A DNA stretch of 64,000 nt, taken from UBA8389 sp942493385 (GTDB taxonomy: Bacteria; Bacteroidota; Bacteroidia; Bacteroidales; UBA1402). The stretch lies in contig OW818699.1 in assembly GCA_942493385.1 (NCBI GenBank), positions 3,658,001 to 3,722,000 on the forward strand, in the 5' to 3' direction. The notes below the pieces were generated by a model. That model was not told where the DNA came from and made no database searches. It worked only from the letters and a program-made list of their open reading frames with translations. Made by a program: the position numbers and the translations under genes. Positions 29,381 to 37,512 of this stretch are shown one piece after another; within the stretch, counting starts at the first letter, position 1, and each line of letters opens with the position of its first letter.

Positions 29381-29866
29381 ATGGAAACAGCCATCATCGT
29401 CGCCATCGCCAACCACAACGCCATCGGCAAAGACAACAAACTACTTTGCCACCTGCCAGGCGATTTGAAGCATTTCAAGGAAATCACCTCCGGTCACACC
29501 GTGATCATGGGGCGGAACACGTTTTTCTCCCTGCCCAAAGGCGCCCTGCCCAACCGACGAAACATCGTGCTGAGCCCAGACGACGAACAGTTCCCCGGTT
29601 GCGAAACCGCCCATTCCATCGACGAAGCCTTGGTGAAGTGTTCCAACGAGGAAAAAGTATTCTTCATTGGCGGCGCCATGATTTACCACCAGACGTATCC
29701 CTTGGTGGACAAACTATACCTAACTATGGTACATTCTGATTTTGAAGCAGATACCTTTTTTCCTGAAATTGACTACAACCTTTGGGATCGCGTTTCGTAC
29801 GAAATGCACGAAGCCACTCCCGAATCGAACATTCCCTATTCTTACGAAAACTTTGTACGAAAATGA
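29381..29866 (+). CDS. folA: Dihydrofolate reductase
   Basis: 161 residues, normal for bacterial DHFR. It reduces dihydrofolate with NADPH. Visible are IVAIANHNAIGKDNKLLCHL (substrate site and Met20-type loop), LPGDLKHFKEIT with the catalytic aspartate, GHTVIMGRNTFFSLP (NADPH-binding), LPNRRNIVLS and FFIGGAMIYHQ (second glycine motif). The stop overlaps the next start by 4 bases (ATGA), so translational coupling is likely. Confidence 0.96.
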   Translation: METAIIVAIANHNAIGKDNKLLCHLPGDLKHFKEITSGHTVIMGRNTFFSLPKGALPNRRNIVLSPDDEQFPGCETAHSIDEALVKCSNEEKVFFIGGAMIYHQTYPLVDKLYLTMVHSDFEADTFFPEIDYNLWDRVSYEMHEATPESNIPYSYENFVRK

Positions 29867-30945
29867 AAACATTCTTGATAACTCTCTTACTGCTCCTCGC
29901 AACAGGTTCAGCAATGGCAGGTCCGACCATCACGTTCCCTACCAAGACCCACGATTTCGGAAACATCAATGAATCGGACGGCACAGCCAGCTACGATTTT
30001 GTCTTTTACAACAAAGGCAACGCACCGCTCATCATCTTGAAGGCCATCGCCTCCTGCGGCTGCACCTCACCGTTGTATACAAAAGAGCCCATCGCTCCTG
30101 GCACCTCCTCTTCCATCAAGGTCACCTACAGCACCATCGGTCGGCCCAATACGTTCCACAAGACCATCACCATCTATACCAACGACCCCGATGCTCCCAA
30201 CGTGGTGCTCATCATCCAGGGGAATGTCATTCCAAAAGGCGAAGATCCTGAAATCTCTTATCCCAGAAATATGCAGGGATTCAGGCTGAAACGAACCATG
30301 GTGCCCATGTTGGAAACCAAAATCGGTAGCATCAAGACCGAAGTGATCGATGTAATCAACACCAATAAGACGGCCGTCACCATCTCTTTTTACAAAGTTC
30401 CCACGCATGTTTCGGTCAGCGCTTCCAACACCGTATTGCAACCCAACCAAACAGGGACGATCACCATCAAATACATGGCTCACCTCGCCAACGATTACGG
30501 AAAACGGGAAGATTCCTTTTACATTGTCACCAACAACAAAGAAAAGACCAATCCGAACAACCGCATTTTCTTGAGTGCCACCATTACCGAAGACTTTGAC
30601 CGATTGTCTGAAGCCATGAAGTCCATCGCTCCCATAGCAGCCTTTTCCGAAAACCGGGTCAACTTCGGGAAAATGATCCGTGGCACCAGCAAAACACTTT
30701 CGGTCACACTCTCCAACAACGGCAAGACCAACCTCCTCATCCGGAAAATCGTACCCGATTACGACGGCCTTAAAATTACCCCTGCCTCCAAGACCATCGA
30801 ACCCGGCAAGTCCATCCGCATCCTCATTTCCTTCAATGCCGGCACCTTCGACGGCAATGTCGTACAACGCTTCACGGTCATCACCAACGACCCCGTTACC
30901 AGTGTTAACCGACTGTTCGTCACCGCCCAGGTAGCCGGAAACTAA
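29863..30945 (+). CDS. Exported DUF1573-domain protein
   Basis: About 361 residues from the ATG at 29863; an earlier in-frame ATG (29782) lies inside folA and precedes no signal sequence. The chosen start gives a clean signal peptide (MKTFLITLLLLLATGSAMAG). The first module matches DUF1573: THDFGNINESDG, then ASCGCTSP with the conserved CGC, then ITIYTNDPDAP. Similar Ig-like (ASPM-SPD-2-Hydin type) repeats continue to the end, with PTFDGNVVQ-like turns and VITNDPVTSVNRLFV. These are envelope proteins of unknown function in Bacteroidota. Its stop and the meaB start share one base (TAATG). Confidence 0.8.
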   Translation: MKTFLITLLLLLATGSAMAGPTITFPTKTHDFGNINESDGTASYDFVFYNKGNAPLIILKAIASCGCTSPLYTKEPIAPGTSSSIKVTYSTIGRPNTFHKTITIYTNDPDAPNVVLIIQGNVIPKGEDPEISYPRNMQGFRLKRTMVPMLETKIGSIKTEVIDVINTNKTAVTISFYKVPTHVSVSASNTVLQPNQTGTITIKYMAHLANDYGKREDSFYIVTNNKEKTNPNNRIFLSATITEDFDRLSEAMKSIAPIAAFSENRVNFGKMIRGTSKTLSVTLSNNGKTNLLIRKIVPDYDGLKITPASKTIEPGKSIRILISFNAGTFDGNVVQRFTVITNDPVTSVNRLFVTAQVAGN

Positions 30946-32072
30946 TGCATCATCCCGAAAACGACGACCAATTCAAGGGCTTGTCTGTCAACAAAGGCAT
31001 CGAACAACCACCCATTCTGAATCCGTACCGCCAAAAAGCAGTGCGTAAAAAAGACTATTCCGTGCAGGAATACGTGGATGGAATCCTTGCCGGCAACTTG
31101 GTCCAACTCAGCCAAGCCGTCACCCTGATTGAAAGCGCCCGCTTCGACCACCAGGAAAAAGCTCAGCTCATCATCGAAAAATGCCTCCCACACGCCGGTA
31201 AGTCGGTCCGTGTCGGCATCACCGGCGTACCCGGAGCCGGCAAAAGCACCTCCATCGAAGCCTTCGGCATGAACTTGATAGGCAAAGGCCGCAAACTCGC
31301 CGTCCTAGCCATCGACCCCAGCAGCGAACGCTCCAAAGGCAGCATCCTGGGCGACAAAACCCGCATGGAAGAACTCGCCGTCCACCCAAACGCCTTTATC
31401 CGCCCTTCTCCAGCAGCAGGCTCCCTCGGCGGTGTCGCCCGCAAAACCCGCGAGACCATCGTCTTGTGCGAAGCAGCCGGCTTTGACACCATCTTCGTGG
31501 AAACCGTCGGCGTCGGTCAGTCCGAAACCGCCGTTCACTCCATGGTCGACTTCTTTTTGCTGATTCAAATCACCGGTGGTGGCGACGAACTCCAAGGCAT
31601 CAAACGCGGCATCATGGAAATGGCCGACGGCATCGTCATCAACAAAGCCGACGGCGACAACCTCACCAAGGCCGAACTCTCCAAAGCTCAGTACCTCAAC
31701 GCCCTCCACCTCTTCCCCATGCCCGAATCAGGCTGGAAACCCGAAGTCATTCCCTATTCCGGCCGAACCGGCTACAACGTCCCCGAAGTGTTGGAAATGA
31801 TCGACCGCTACATCGCATTTGTTCGCGCCAACGGCCACTTTCAGCTCAAACGCAACGGTCAAGCCAAATACTGGATGTACGAAAGCATCAACGAGCAACT
31901 CCGCAACCGTTTCTACCACGACGAAGAAATCCAAAAACTCCTTGTATTAAAGGAAAAACAGGTGCTCAACAACGAAATAAGCTCCTTCTCCGCCGCTCAA
32001 ACTGCGCTGGACCGCTATTATTCTGAGTTCCTGACCGAGGCCTCCAAATCCCCCAAGACTTTCAAAAAATGA
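30945..32072 (+). CDS. meaB: Methylmalonyl-CoA mutase-associated GTPase MeaB (ArgK family)
   Basis: 375 residues. MeaB is a SIMIBI-class GTPase that protects and reloads adenosylcobalamin-dependent methylmalonyl-CoA mutase. Visible are the P-loop GITGVPGAGKSTSIEAFG (about residues 90-107), LAIDPSSERSKGSILGDKTRM, FIRPSPAAGSLGGVARKTRE, FVETVGVGQSE (base-3 region) and the NKADGDN base specificity motif. A C-terminal helical dimerisation arm follows. No mutase gene is in the window, so the partner must be elsewhere. It is overlapped at both ends by its neighbours (1 base and 4 bases). Confidence 0.95.
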   Translation: MHHPENDDQFKGLSVNKGIEQPPILNPYRQKAVRKKDYSVQEYVDGILAGNLVQLSQAVTLIESARFDHQEKAQLIIEKCLPHAGKSVRVGITGVPGAGKSTSIEAFGMNLIGKGRKLAVLAIDPSSERSKGSILGDKTRMEELAVHPNAFIRPSPAAGSLGGVARKTRETIVLCEAAGFDTIFVETVGVGQSETAVHSMVDFFLLIQITGGGDELQGIKRGIMEMADGIVINKADGDNLTKAELSKAQYLNALHLFPMPESGWKPEVIPYSGRTGYNVPEVLEMIDRYIAFVRANGHFQLKRNGQAKYWMYESINEQLRNRFYHDEEIQKLLVLKEKQVLNNEISSFSAAQTALDRYYSEFLTEASKSPKTFKK

Positions 32073-32566
32073 GATCCCGGAGCCTGCCCTTTTTCATCCT
32101 CGGACTCACCCTCTTTACGATCGTTGTGAGCTTGCTCACCGCCTGCCAGTCCACTTGGAACAACTACACCCGCATCTACGTTGACAATGCCACAACCGAT
32201 TCCTTCCGGGTTTTCGTCACCTATCCTCCCCTTGATACGACAGGTCCCTTCAAAATAAAGCCCTACACCAACCAACTCATCTCCTCCTACTACCTGGACG
32301 ACGAATCCGGCATCCGCACCTCCAAAAACACCGACCTCTGGCTTTACAACTACAACGACACCACCTGGACCCTTCTCAGCAACTACCGCGCCGACCCCGA
32401 ATACACCAACCGCTACCTCAAGTACGTCCTGACAGACAACAACGAAGTCCGCGCCCTCAACCCCAACTTCAACGACCGCATCCTTACCCTCACCATCAAC
32501 GCCAACCTCCTGCAGGAAATGGTTCAGGACACCCTGCTCACCGACAGTATTTTCGGGGTTCGTTAA
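32069..32566 (+). CDS. Small lipoprotein of unknown function
   Basis: 165 residues. The N-terminal hydrophobic stretch ends in a lipobox (SLLTAC, about residues 21-26), so membrane anchoring is predicted. The remainder is rich in D, N, T and Y and looks beta-structured (RIYVDNATTDSFRVFVTYP). I do not recognise a family. The ATG overlaps the meaB stop by 4 bases (ATGA), making it the fifth and last gene of the thyA operon. Confidence 0.7.
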   Translation: MRSRSLPFFILGLTLFTIVVSLLTACQSTWNNYTRIYVDNATTDSFRVFVTYPPLDTTGPFKIKPYTNQLISSYYLDDESGIRTSKNTDLWLYNYNDTTWTLLSNYRADPEYTNRYLKYVLTDNNEVRALNPNFNDRILTLTINANLLQEMVQDTLLTDSIFGVR

Positions 32567-32583
32567 TTCTTAACAGTCATTTT

Positions 32584-32638
32584 TCGTGACTCGGCATAGT
32601 CGAAGCAGGCTTCGCCTCTGCGCTTGCTACTCAAAACG
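32584..32638. repeat. 55-bp dispersed intergenic repeat, copy 2
   Basis: This is 51/55 identical to 17413-17467, with the same orientation and the central stem CGAAGC-AG-GCTTCG. It begins 18 bp after the stop of the lipoprotein gene, so it could act as a transcript-end hairpin here, although copy 1 sits in a leader. Confidence 0.85.
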
Positions 32639-32646
32639 TTCGTTAA

Positions 32647-32745
32647 TTACTGACTCCGACCACCCTGCCAAAATTGTAATCCAGCGTTCATTTCCAGCGA
32701 CCTTCGCCTGCCCACATCCAACGCTCCGCTCAAATATAGTTGCAT
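32647..32745 (-). pseudogene. Possible 3' remnant of an outer membrane barrel gene
   Basis: On the minus strand a 32-codon frame reads YLSGALDVGRRRSLEMNAGL and ends QGGRSQ then stop. The alternating hydrophobic pattern and codon use resemble the last strands of a Bacteroidota outer membrane protein, but nothing upstream continues it. It may be a decayed gene end or chance. The wider stretch 32567-32984 otherwise holds only the 55-bp repeat and a 28-bp palindrome. Confidence 0.25.
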
Positions 32746-32810
32746 GACTTTTCAAATCCTAAAACGTCTTGTTCTTTTCAATCTTTTTTCCTTCCTCAAA
32801 ACAAAAAAAA

Positions 32811-32871
32811 ATATTATCGCCACTATTTTAGCAATTAGAGCTCCTAATTGCTAAAATAGTGGCGATAATAT
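32811..32871. repeat. Perfect 28-bp inverted repeat with 5-base spacer
   Basis: Arms 32811-32838 and 32844-32871 are exactly complementary; the spacer is AGCTC. The arm begins ATATTATCGCCACTATTTTA. On the minus strand the hairpin is followed by a run of nine T, so it could terminate the gene ending at 32985. Its length and perfection exceed an ordinary terminator, so a palindromic mobile element is the other possibility. Confidence 0.9.
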
Positions 32872-32984
32872 GAAATGCCTTTTAGAGATTTGCAAAATGA
32901 TTAAATTCGATGCCAGCAAAAGACAACCAGCACCAACTTCCTTTGTAAAGACGCATTCGCCCGAATCCCTATCTAAATTCCGTT

Positions 32985-33581
32985 TTATTTTTTTTTGTCA
33001 CCAACGAGCGCATTATATTCCGAAATCAAAGCGACCAAGCTTTCCTCATCAAAACCACAAACCGCTATCCTTGACTGAAATTCTGGAACATCATTCGTGT
33101 ATTTTGCGATCACTCTCCAGTATTGGTTATCTCTAAAAACCTGATTGTGAATCATTTCTATCGGATCCTTGAGCTCAGTCAATCCATATTTCGTATTTTG
33201 AATATAAAACCGTTCTTCTCCGCTTGTAATATTCAATTTTAGCAGGTTGATTGACCCAGTCACTCTTCTATGCGCAAAAAACCAAGTATAGGTCGTGCCC
33301 AGAAGCCCATTAATCGGACGTTCAATCGATTCATACGTCACATCCGGCCAATAATTGAAACTCAACAAGTCCAAGGCATTGTATACTTTACCAAAGCCAA
33401 CACCCTTTTCTCTAAACATGATTTTCGTTACTCTGCTATTCATTGGAACCGGCATGATTTCGCCATACAACGTGTCCTTGTTAGCCAGCACGACAGATCC
33501 GCTGCGATAAAACAATTGAACCTGCGCAGCAAGTTCCAAAACCTGAAAAACAACCAAAACAAGTACAAGCAACTTCCTCAT
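32985..33581 (-). CDS. Exported protein of unknown function
   Basis: 198 residues with a signal peptide (MRKLLVLVLVVFQVLELAAQ). The segment GSVVLANKDTLYGEIMPVPM resembles the start of many uncharacterised Bacteroidota envelope proteins in which a D-T-L-x-G-x-I motif recurs. The middle is beta-rich and the C-terminal third is helical and charged. No catalytic motif is visible. It lies 3 bp after the thioredoxin-like gene, so both are probably on one transcript. Confidence 0.7.
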   Translation of the reverse strand: MRKLLVLVLVVFQVLELAAQVQLFYRSGSVVLANKDTLYGEIMPVPMNSRVTKIMFREKGVGFGKVYNALDLLSFNYWPDVTYESIERPINGLLGTTYTWFFAHRRVTGSINLLKLNITSGEERFYIQNTKYGLTELKDPIEMIHNQVFRDNQYWRVIAKYTNDVPEFQSRIAVCGFDEESLVALISEYNALVGDKKK

Positions 33582-33584
33582 ACC

Positions 33585-34826
33585 CTACTTTTCCCAGATT
33601 TTTTCCCCAGCCTTCATCCGCTTAATCACCATCAAATACTTCTCATGATCGAAACTCGACTTATCGATCAAATCCAAGGCCTTATTCTCCAATGCGATAG
33701 CCTCCTTTTTCTTACCCGACTTATACAAAAGGCAAGCTTGCGTATCCATATAGCTGTAATTGCCAGGCATCAGTTCCAACGAACGCTTCGACCATTCAAC
33801 TGCCATCAACATCGTATCCTTTCCAACCGTAGCTTCAAACATTTGCCAGGCAAAATCGTTCAAAACGGCCGCAGTATTTATTTTACCCTTTTGGTCCAAC
33901 GATTCAACAGGAATCTTCATGTAATGGTTGTTGCAAAGCAAAAGGATGTGCTTGAAGTAATTCTTTGTATCCTTGATGTACCGGTAATACATTACATACA
34001 GGTAATCCGGTGCAATCGTGATCTTGGAGGCAGGTATCTTAGAAATCGCATCCACACAAGCTTGCAACTTCTTTTCATCCCTCACGCGGGCTGCTTCATT
34101 GACTGAACTCGCGATAAGACTCTCCAAAAAAGGATAGACTATTTTGGGATTCTTCATTTCAATAATCTCGTGATTCTTAATCAAATAGTCAAAAGCCAAC
34201 GAGCCTACTTTGATGTTTTCAAATTGACCAAACAAAAGGTTGCACATGGGTGCAAGTTGTTGTTCAGACTCAGGAATCAGCTTCAAGTATTCGTCCAACA
34301 ATTCAACGCTCGAAATATTCAGTTTGGACCGTTTCTTAATATAGCCTTTGAGAAAAGCCGTGTCTGTCTTATGTTCCGGATACTCCCGGTCCCAGTCCGC
34401 AATCGTTTTGGGATCAGCAGCTTCACCCAAGGCAACCTGTGTTTGTTTGAGAAACACTTCAGCCTGCATCGAACCCATGAAACGGTAAAAAACCGAACCG
34501 TCCGGCTTCAGATACAAATAGGTGGGATACCCCTTGATCTCGTATTTCTTAGCCAACTCCGGGCCCTCACCCTTTTCGGCATCCAACTGATAGTTCACAA
34601 ACGACTCGTTGTACACCTTGCCAACGCTTTCCAACGGAAAGATATCCTTGGTCATCATCTTGCAAGGACCACACCAAGTGGTAAAAACGTCAACAAACAC
34701 CGGCTTGCCCGTTTGTGCCGCTTTGGCCAGCAACTCACTCCAGGAACCCGTTTCAAAAACAATGCCTTGCGCAAAACCGGTGAAGGAAACCAACACGGTA
34801 AATAGAATCAACGACAGCTTTTTCAT
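33585..34826 (-). CDS. Exported thioredoxin-fold protein with helical repeat C-terminus
   Basis: 413 residues with a signal peptide (MKKLSLILFTVLVSFTGFAQ). The thioredoxin domain occupies roughly residues 25-140 with the active site TWCGPCKMMTKDIFP and the cis-proline region KGYPTYLYLKPDG. The remaining ~270 residues are helical and TPR-like (NYSYMDTQACLLYKSGKKKEAIALENKAL). It is predicted to catalyse or sense disulphide exchange in the periplasm; the redox partner is unknown. A -7-like box (34863-34856) lies 30 nt upstream. Confidence 0.88.
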   Translation of the reverse strand: MKKLSLILFTVLVSFTGFAQGIVFETGSWSELLAKAAQTGKPVFVDVFTTWCGPCKMMTKDIFPLESVGKVYNESFVNYQLDAEKGEGPELAKKYEIKGYPTYLYLKPDGSVFYRFMGSMQAEVFLKQTQVALGEAADPKTIADWDREYPEHKTDTAFLKGYIKKRSKLNISSVELLDEYLKLIPESEQQLAPMCNLLFGQFENIKVGSLAFDYLIKNHEIIEMKNPKIVYPFLESLIASSVNEAARVRDEKKLQACVDAISKIPASKITIAPDYLYVMYYRYIKDTKNYFKHILLLCNNHYMKIPVESLDQKGKINTAAVLNDFAWQMFEATVGKDTMLMAVEWSKRSLELMPGNYSYMDTQACLLYKSGKKKEAIALENKALDLIDKSSFDHEKYLMVIKRMKAGEKIWEK

Positions 34827-34855
34827 AGTATTAAGAATATGAATTTAGTAGACCG

Positions 34856-34863
34856 CTAAGGTA
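34856..34863 (-). promoter_or_regulatory. -7-like box for the thioredoxin-fold gene
   Basis: On the minus strand this reads TACCTTAG, 7 of 8 positions of TAnnTTTG, 30 nt before the ATG at 34826. Confidence 0.35.
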
Positions 34864-34885
34864 AAATTAAAAATTCCTCAAACAA

Positions 34886-34915
34886 CAAAGGCTACCTTAA
34901 AAAAAGTAGCCTTTG
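34886..34915 (-). terminator. Intrinsic terminator after pfkA
   Basis: A perfect 10-bp stem (34886-34895 with 34906-34915) with an A-rich 10-base loop lies 20 bp after the pfkA stop. The stem sequence CAAAGGCTAC is nearly the same as that of the terminator at 25111. The following T-tract on the minus strand is interrupted. Confidence 0.65.
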
Positions 34916-34934
34916 CGTTAAAAAAACGAAAGTT

Positions 34935-35915
34935 TTAGATGGACAGACTTTTCAGCACCCGAAGCAACTCCGGATCAATCGGCTTGTCGTTCTTAATCGC
35001 TTTGGAGAACGGAATCAACACCACCTTGTCGTTCTCGATGCCCACCAGCACATTGCGCTGCCCGTCAAGCAACGCATCGATGGACGCTGCACCCAGACGG
35101 CTTGCCAAAATACGGTCGTAGGCCGACGGTGAACCGCCCCGCTGCACGTGACCCAAAATCACCACACGCACGTCGTATTCGGGATATTCCTTCTTCACGC
35201 GGTCGGCATAATGCAACGCACCACCCGTAATTTCGCTTTCAGCCACCAAAACAATGGAGCTGTTTTTAGATTTGCGGAAACCTTGCTTGATGAATTCCTC
35301 CAATTGGTCCACCTCGGTGGAAATCTCCGGAATGATGGCCGCTTCGGCACCCGATGCAATGGCACCGTTCAGCGCCAGAAAACCAGCGTCACGACCCATC
35401 ACCTCGATAAAAAACAACCGCTCGTGCGAAGACGCCGTGTCGCGGATCTTATCCACCGCGTCCAGTATCGTGTTCAGCGCCGTATCGTACCCAATGGTGG
35501 AATCCGTGCCAAAAATATCGTTGTCGATGGTGCCGGGAAGGCCCACAATGGGATAATTGTATTCGGATGCAAAAATCCGTGCTCCAGTTAGCGTACCGTC
35601 ACCGCCTATAGCTACCAACGCGTCGATTTCCTCACGCATCAACGTGTCATAAGCCTGTTTGCGACCTTCCACCGTCTTGAATTCCTCACAACGGGCCGTC
35701 TTCAAAATGGTGCCCCCTTGTTGGATGATGTTGCTGACGTTTTGAGACTTGAATTCCACGATGTTGCCCGCAATCAGGCCCTTATAACCGTGATAAATAG
35801 CTTTCACGTTCAAGCCGTTGCAAATGGCGGCACGTGTTACGGCACGAATGGCCGCGTTCATACCCGGTGCGTCACCACCCGAGGTTAAAAGACCGATGGT
35901 CTTGATCTGATTCAT
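34935..35915 (-). CDS. pfkA: ATP-dependent 6-phosphofructokinase
   Basis: 326 residues, the usual short bacterial PFK length. It phosphorylates fructose 6-phosphate in glycolysis. Visible are LLTSGGDAPGMNAAIRAVTR (ATP site), VAIGGDGTLTGARIF (the GGDGT signature that marks ATP rather than pyrophosphate use), LPGTIDNDIFGTDSTIGYDT (catalytic TIDND), EVMGRDAGFLAL and LGHVQRGGSPSAYDR. A -7 box lies in the 51-bp gap after ispH, so it can be transcribed separately from the upstream run. Confidence 0.97.
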   Translation of the reverse strand: MNQIKTIGLLTSGGDAPGMNAAIRAVTRAAICNGLNVKAIYHGYKGLIAGNIVEFKSQNVSNIIQQGGTILKTARCEEFKTVEGRKQAYDTLMREEIDALVAIGGDGTLTGARIFASEYNYPIVGLPGTIDNDIFGTDSTIGYDTALNTILDAVDKIRDTASSHERLFFIEVMGRDAGFLALNGAIASGAEAAIIPEISTEVDQLEEFIKQGFRKSKNSSIVLVAESEITGGALHYADRVKKEYPEYDVRVVILGHVQRGGSPSAYDRILASRLGAASIDALLDGQRNVLVGIENDKVVLIPFSKAIKNDKPIDPELLRVLKSLSI

Positions 35916-35952
35916 AATTACCTAATTTTGTTACCTATAAAAACAATCGGTG

Positions 35953-35960
35953 CAAATATA
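35953..35960 (-). promoter_or_regulatory. Bacteroidota -7 box for pfkA
   Basis: On the minus strand this reads TATATTTG, a full consensus match, 37 nt upstream of the pfkA ATG and just past the ispH stop. Confidence 0.55.
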
Positions 35961-35966
35961 GCGTTT

Positions 35967-36833
35967 TTATAAAGCCTTCAGCATTTTAGAAACCTGTTTT
36001 TTCACATCGTTCATCAGCCAAACCGGCGTGGAAGTAGCCCCACAAATACCGATGTTGTTCACACCAGTAATCATGTCAACCGTCACATCCTCAGGCCCAG
36101 TTATCAAAAAGGAACGCGGATTCACCCCCTTGGAGGCCTCAAACAAAACTTTCCCGTTCGAACTCTTGGGCCCGCTTACAAACAAAACACTGTCGTGGTT
36201 GCGCGCAAAATCCTTGATGTGCGGCAACCGGTTGGAAACCTGCCGACATATCGTATCGTGAAACATGAACAACGCACCATCCGTCATCGAACTCTTAATC
36301 AATGCAGCCAACCGCTGGTACTCGTCCAGCGCCTTCGTCGTCTGTGAAAACAAAACGATGGGGCGGCTGAAATCCAGGCTAGAGGCATCCGAAACCTTCT
36401 CCAGCACAATCGCCGTATTGTTGGTCTGACCCAACAAACCAATCACTTCCGCGTGACCACTTTTGCCGAAAATCACGATCTGCGCATTCGGATAGTTCTC
36501 AAACGCACGGCGAATCTTAGCTTGCAACGTCAACACCACCGGACACGTCGCATCGATGAGCCTGATGTTGTTTTTCTCAGCCAGTTCGTATGTGGAAGGC
36601 GGTTCACCATGCGCCCTGAAAAGCACATTAACATCCTTTAATGTTTCAAGGTCGGTATTCGCAATAGTCCGCATACCCTTGGCTTCCAGACGTTCTACCT
36701 CCTTGTTGTTGTGAACGATGTCGCCCAAACTGAGCAACGTTTCGTTCTCACCTAAAAAAGTTTCTGCCTTTTTGATGGCTTTCACCACACCCGTACAGAA
36801 ACCGCTATTTGTATCTATTTCAATTGTTGCCAT
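35967..36833 (-). CDS. ispH: 4-hydroxy-3-methylbut-2-enyl diphosphate reductase
   Basis: 288 residues. IspH (LytB) is the 4Fe-4S enzyme that ends the non-mevalonate isoprenoid pathway, giving IPP and DMAPP. The three cluster cysteines are visible in GFCTGVVKAIKKAE (near the N-terminus), IDATCPVV (middle) and DTICRQVSNR. FRAHGEPPS holds the substrate histidine and the C-terminal GATSTPVWL is the usual S-T-P motif. It overlaps the upstream cmk end by 14 bp, so coupling is likely. A polyprenyl diphosphate synthase that would use its product is at 39604. Confidence 0.95.
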   Translation of the reverse strand: MATIEIDTNSGFCTGVVKAIKKAETFLGENETLLSLGDIVHNNKEVERLEAKGMRTIANTDLETLKDVNVLFRAHGEPPSTYELAEKNNIRLIDATCPVVLTLQAKIRRAFENYPNAQIVIFGKSGHAEVIGLLGQTNNTAIVLEKVSDASSLDFSRPIVLFSQTTKALDEYQRLAALIKSSMTDGALFMFHDTICRQVSNRLPHIKDFARNHDSVLFVSGPKSSNGKVLFEASKGVNPRSFLITGPEDVTVDMITGVNNIGICGATSTPVWLMNDVKKQVSKMLKAL

Positions 36834-37512
36834 AACTCTTTTTATTTACTTGTTCCAATAACCAGGCATCCTGTTGCTCCAGGTTGAACAGCCCGTTGTC
36901 CATTTCGATGGCGTCCGAAGCTTTCCTTAGCGGACTCACCTCGCGCGTCTGATCCAGTAGATCGCGCTTCTCTATATTTTTCAAAATCTCGTCAAAGTCC
37001 TCCGGTTGCCCTTTTACCAGCAACTCATCGTACCTCCTTTGCGCCCGAATCGTAGCGTCGGCCGTCACAAATATCTTCAAATCGGCCTGGGGAAACACCA
37101 CCGTGCCAATATCACGCCCATCCATCACGATGCCGCCATCAGCACCCGCTTTCCGTTGCAGTTCCACCATTTTTTCCCGGACGAAACCAACGGCTGAAAC
37201 CACGCTCACCACATTGGAAACCTCCATGGTCCGAATCTCACGCTCCACATTCACACCGTTCAAATACGTCTGCGAAACCCCTTCGGCATTGTTCTTAAAC
37301 GTCACCTCGATTTCGTCCAAACGGCTGCGAAGCGCTTCCACATCCAGCTCGCCGTCCTTTATGAGGCCGTTCTGCAAGCAAAACAAACTCGCAGCCCGAT
37401 ACATGGCACCACTGTCCACATACGTATAATTCAGCGTCTTAGCCAACGTTTTGGCCATCGTACTCTTGCCACAGGACGAAAACCCGTCCACCGCGATGAT
37501 CAGTTTCTTCAT
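36820..37512 (-). CDS. cmk: Cytidylate kinase
   Basis: 230 residues. It phosphorylates CMP and dCMP. The N-terminal P-loop is AVDGFSSCGKSTMAKTLAK, followed by YVDSGAMYRAASLFCL (acceptor site), VMDGRDIGTVVFPQADLKIF and RDLLDQTREVSPLRKASDA (the lid and C-terminal signature of bacterial CMP kinases). Its start overlaps the porQ stop by 4 bases and its end overlaps ispH by 14. Confidence 0.96.
   Translation of the reverse strand: MKKLIIAVDGFSSCGKSTMAKTLAKTLNYTYVDSGAMYRAASLFCLQNGLIKDGELDVEALRSRLDEIEVTFKNNAEGVSQTYLNGVNVEREIRTMEVSNVVSVVSAVGFVREKMVELQRKAGADGGIVMDGRDIGTVVFPQADLKIFVTADATIRAQRRYDELLVKGQPEDFDEILKNIEKRDLLDQTREVSPLRKASDAIEMDNGLFNLEQQDAWLLEQVNKKSYGNN

Noticed and set aside
32870..33136. 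An 88-codon plus-strand frame
   Set aside because: It begins in the perfect palindrome and runs antisense to the exported protein gene; no domain or coding bias is seen.
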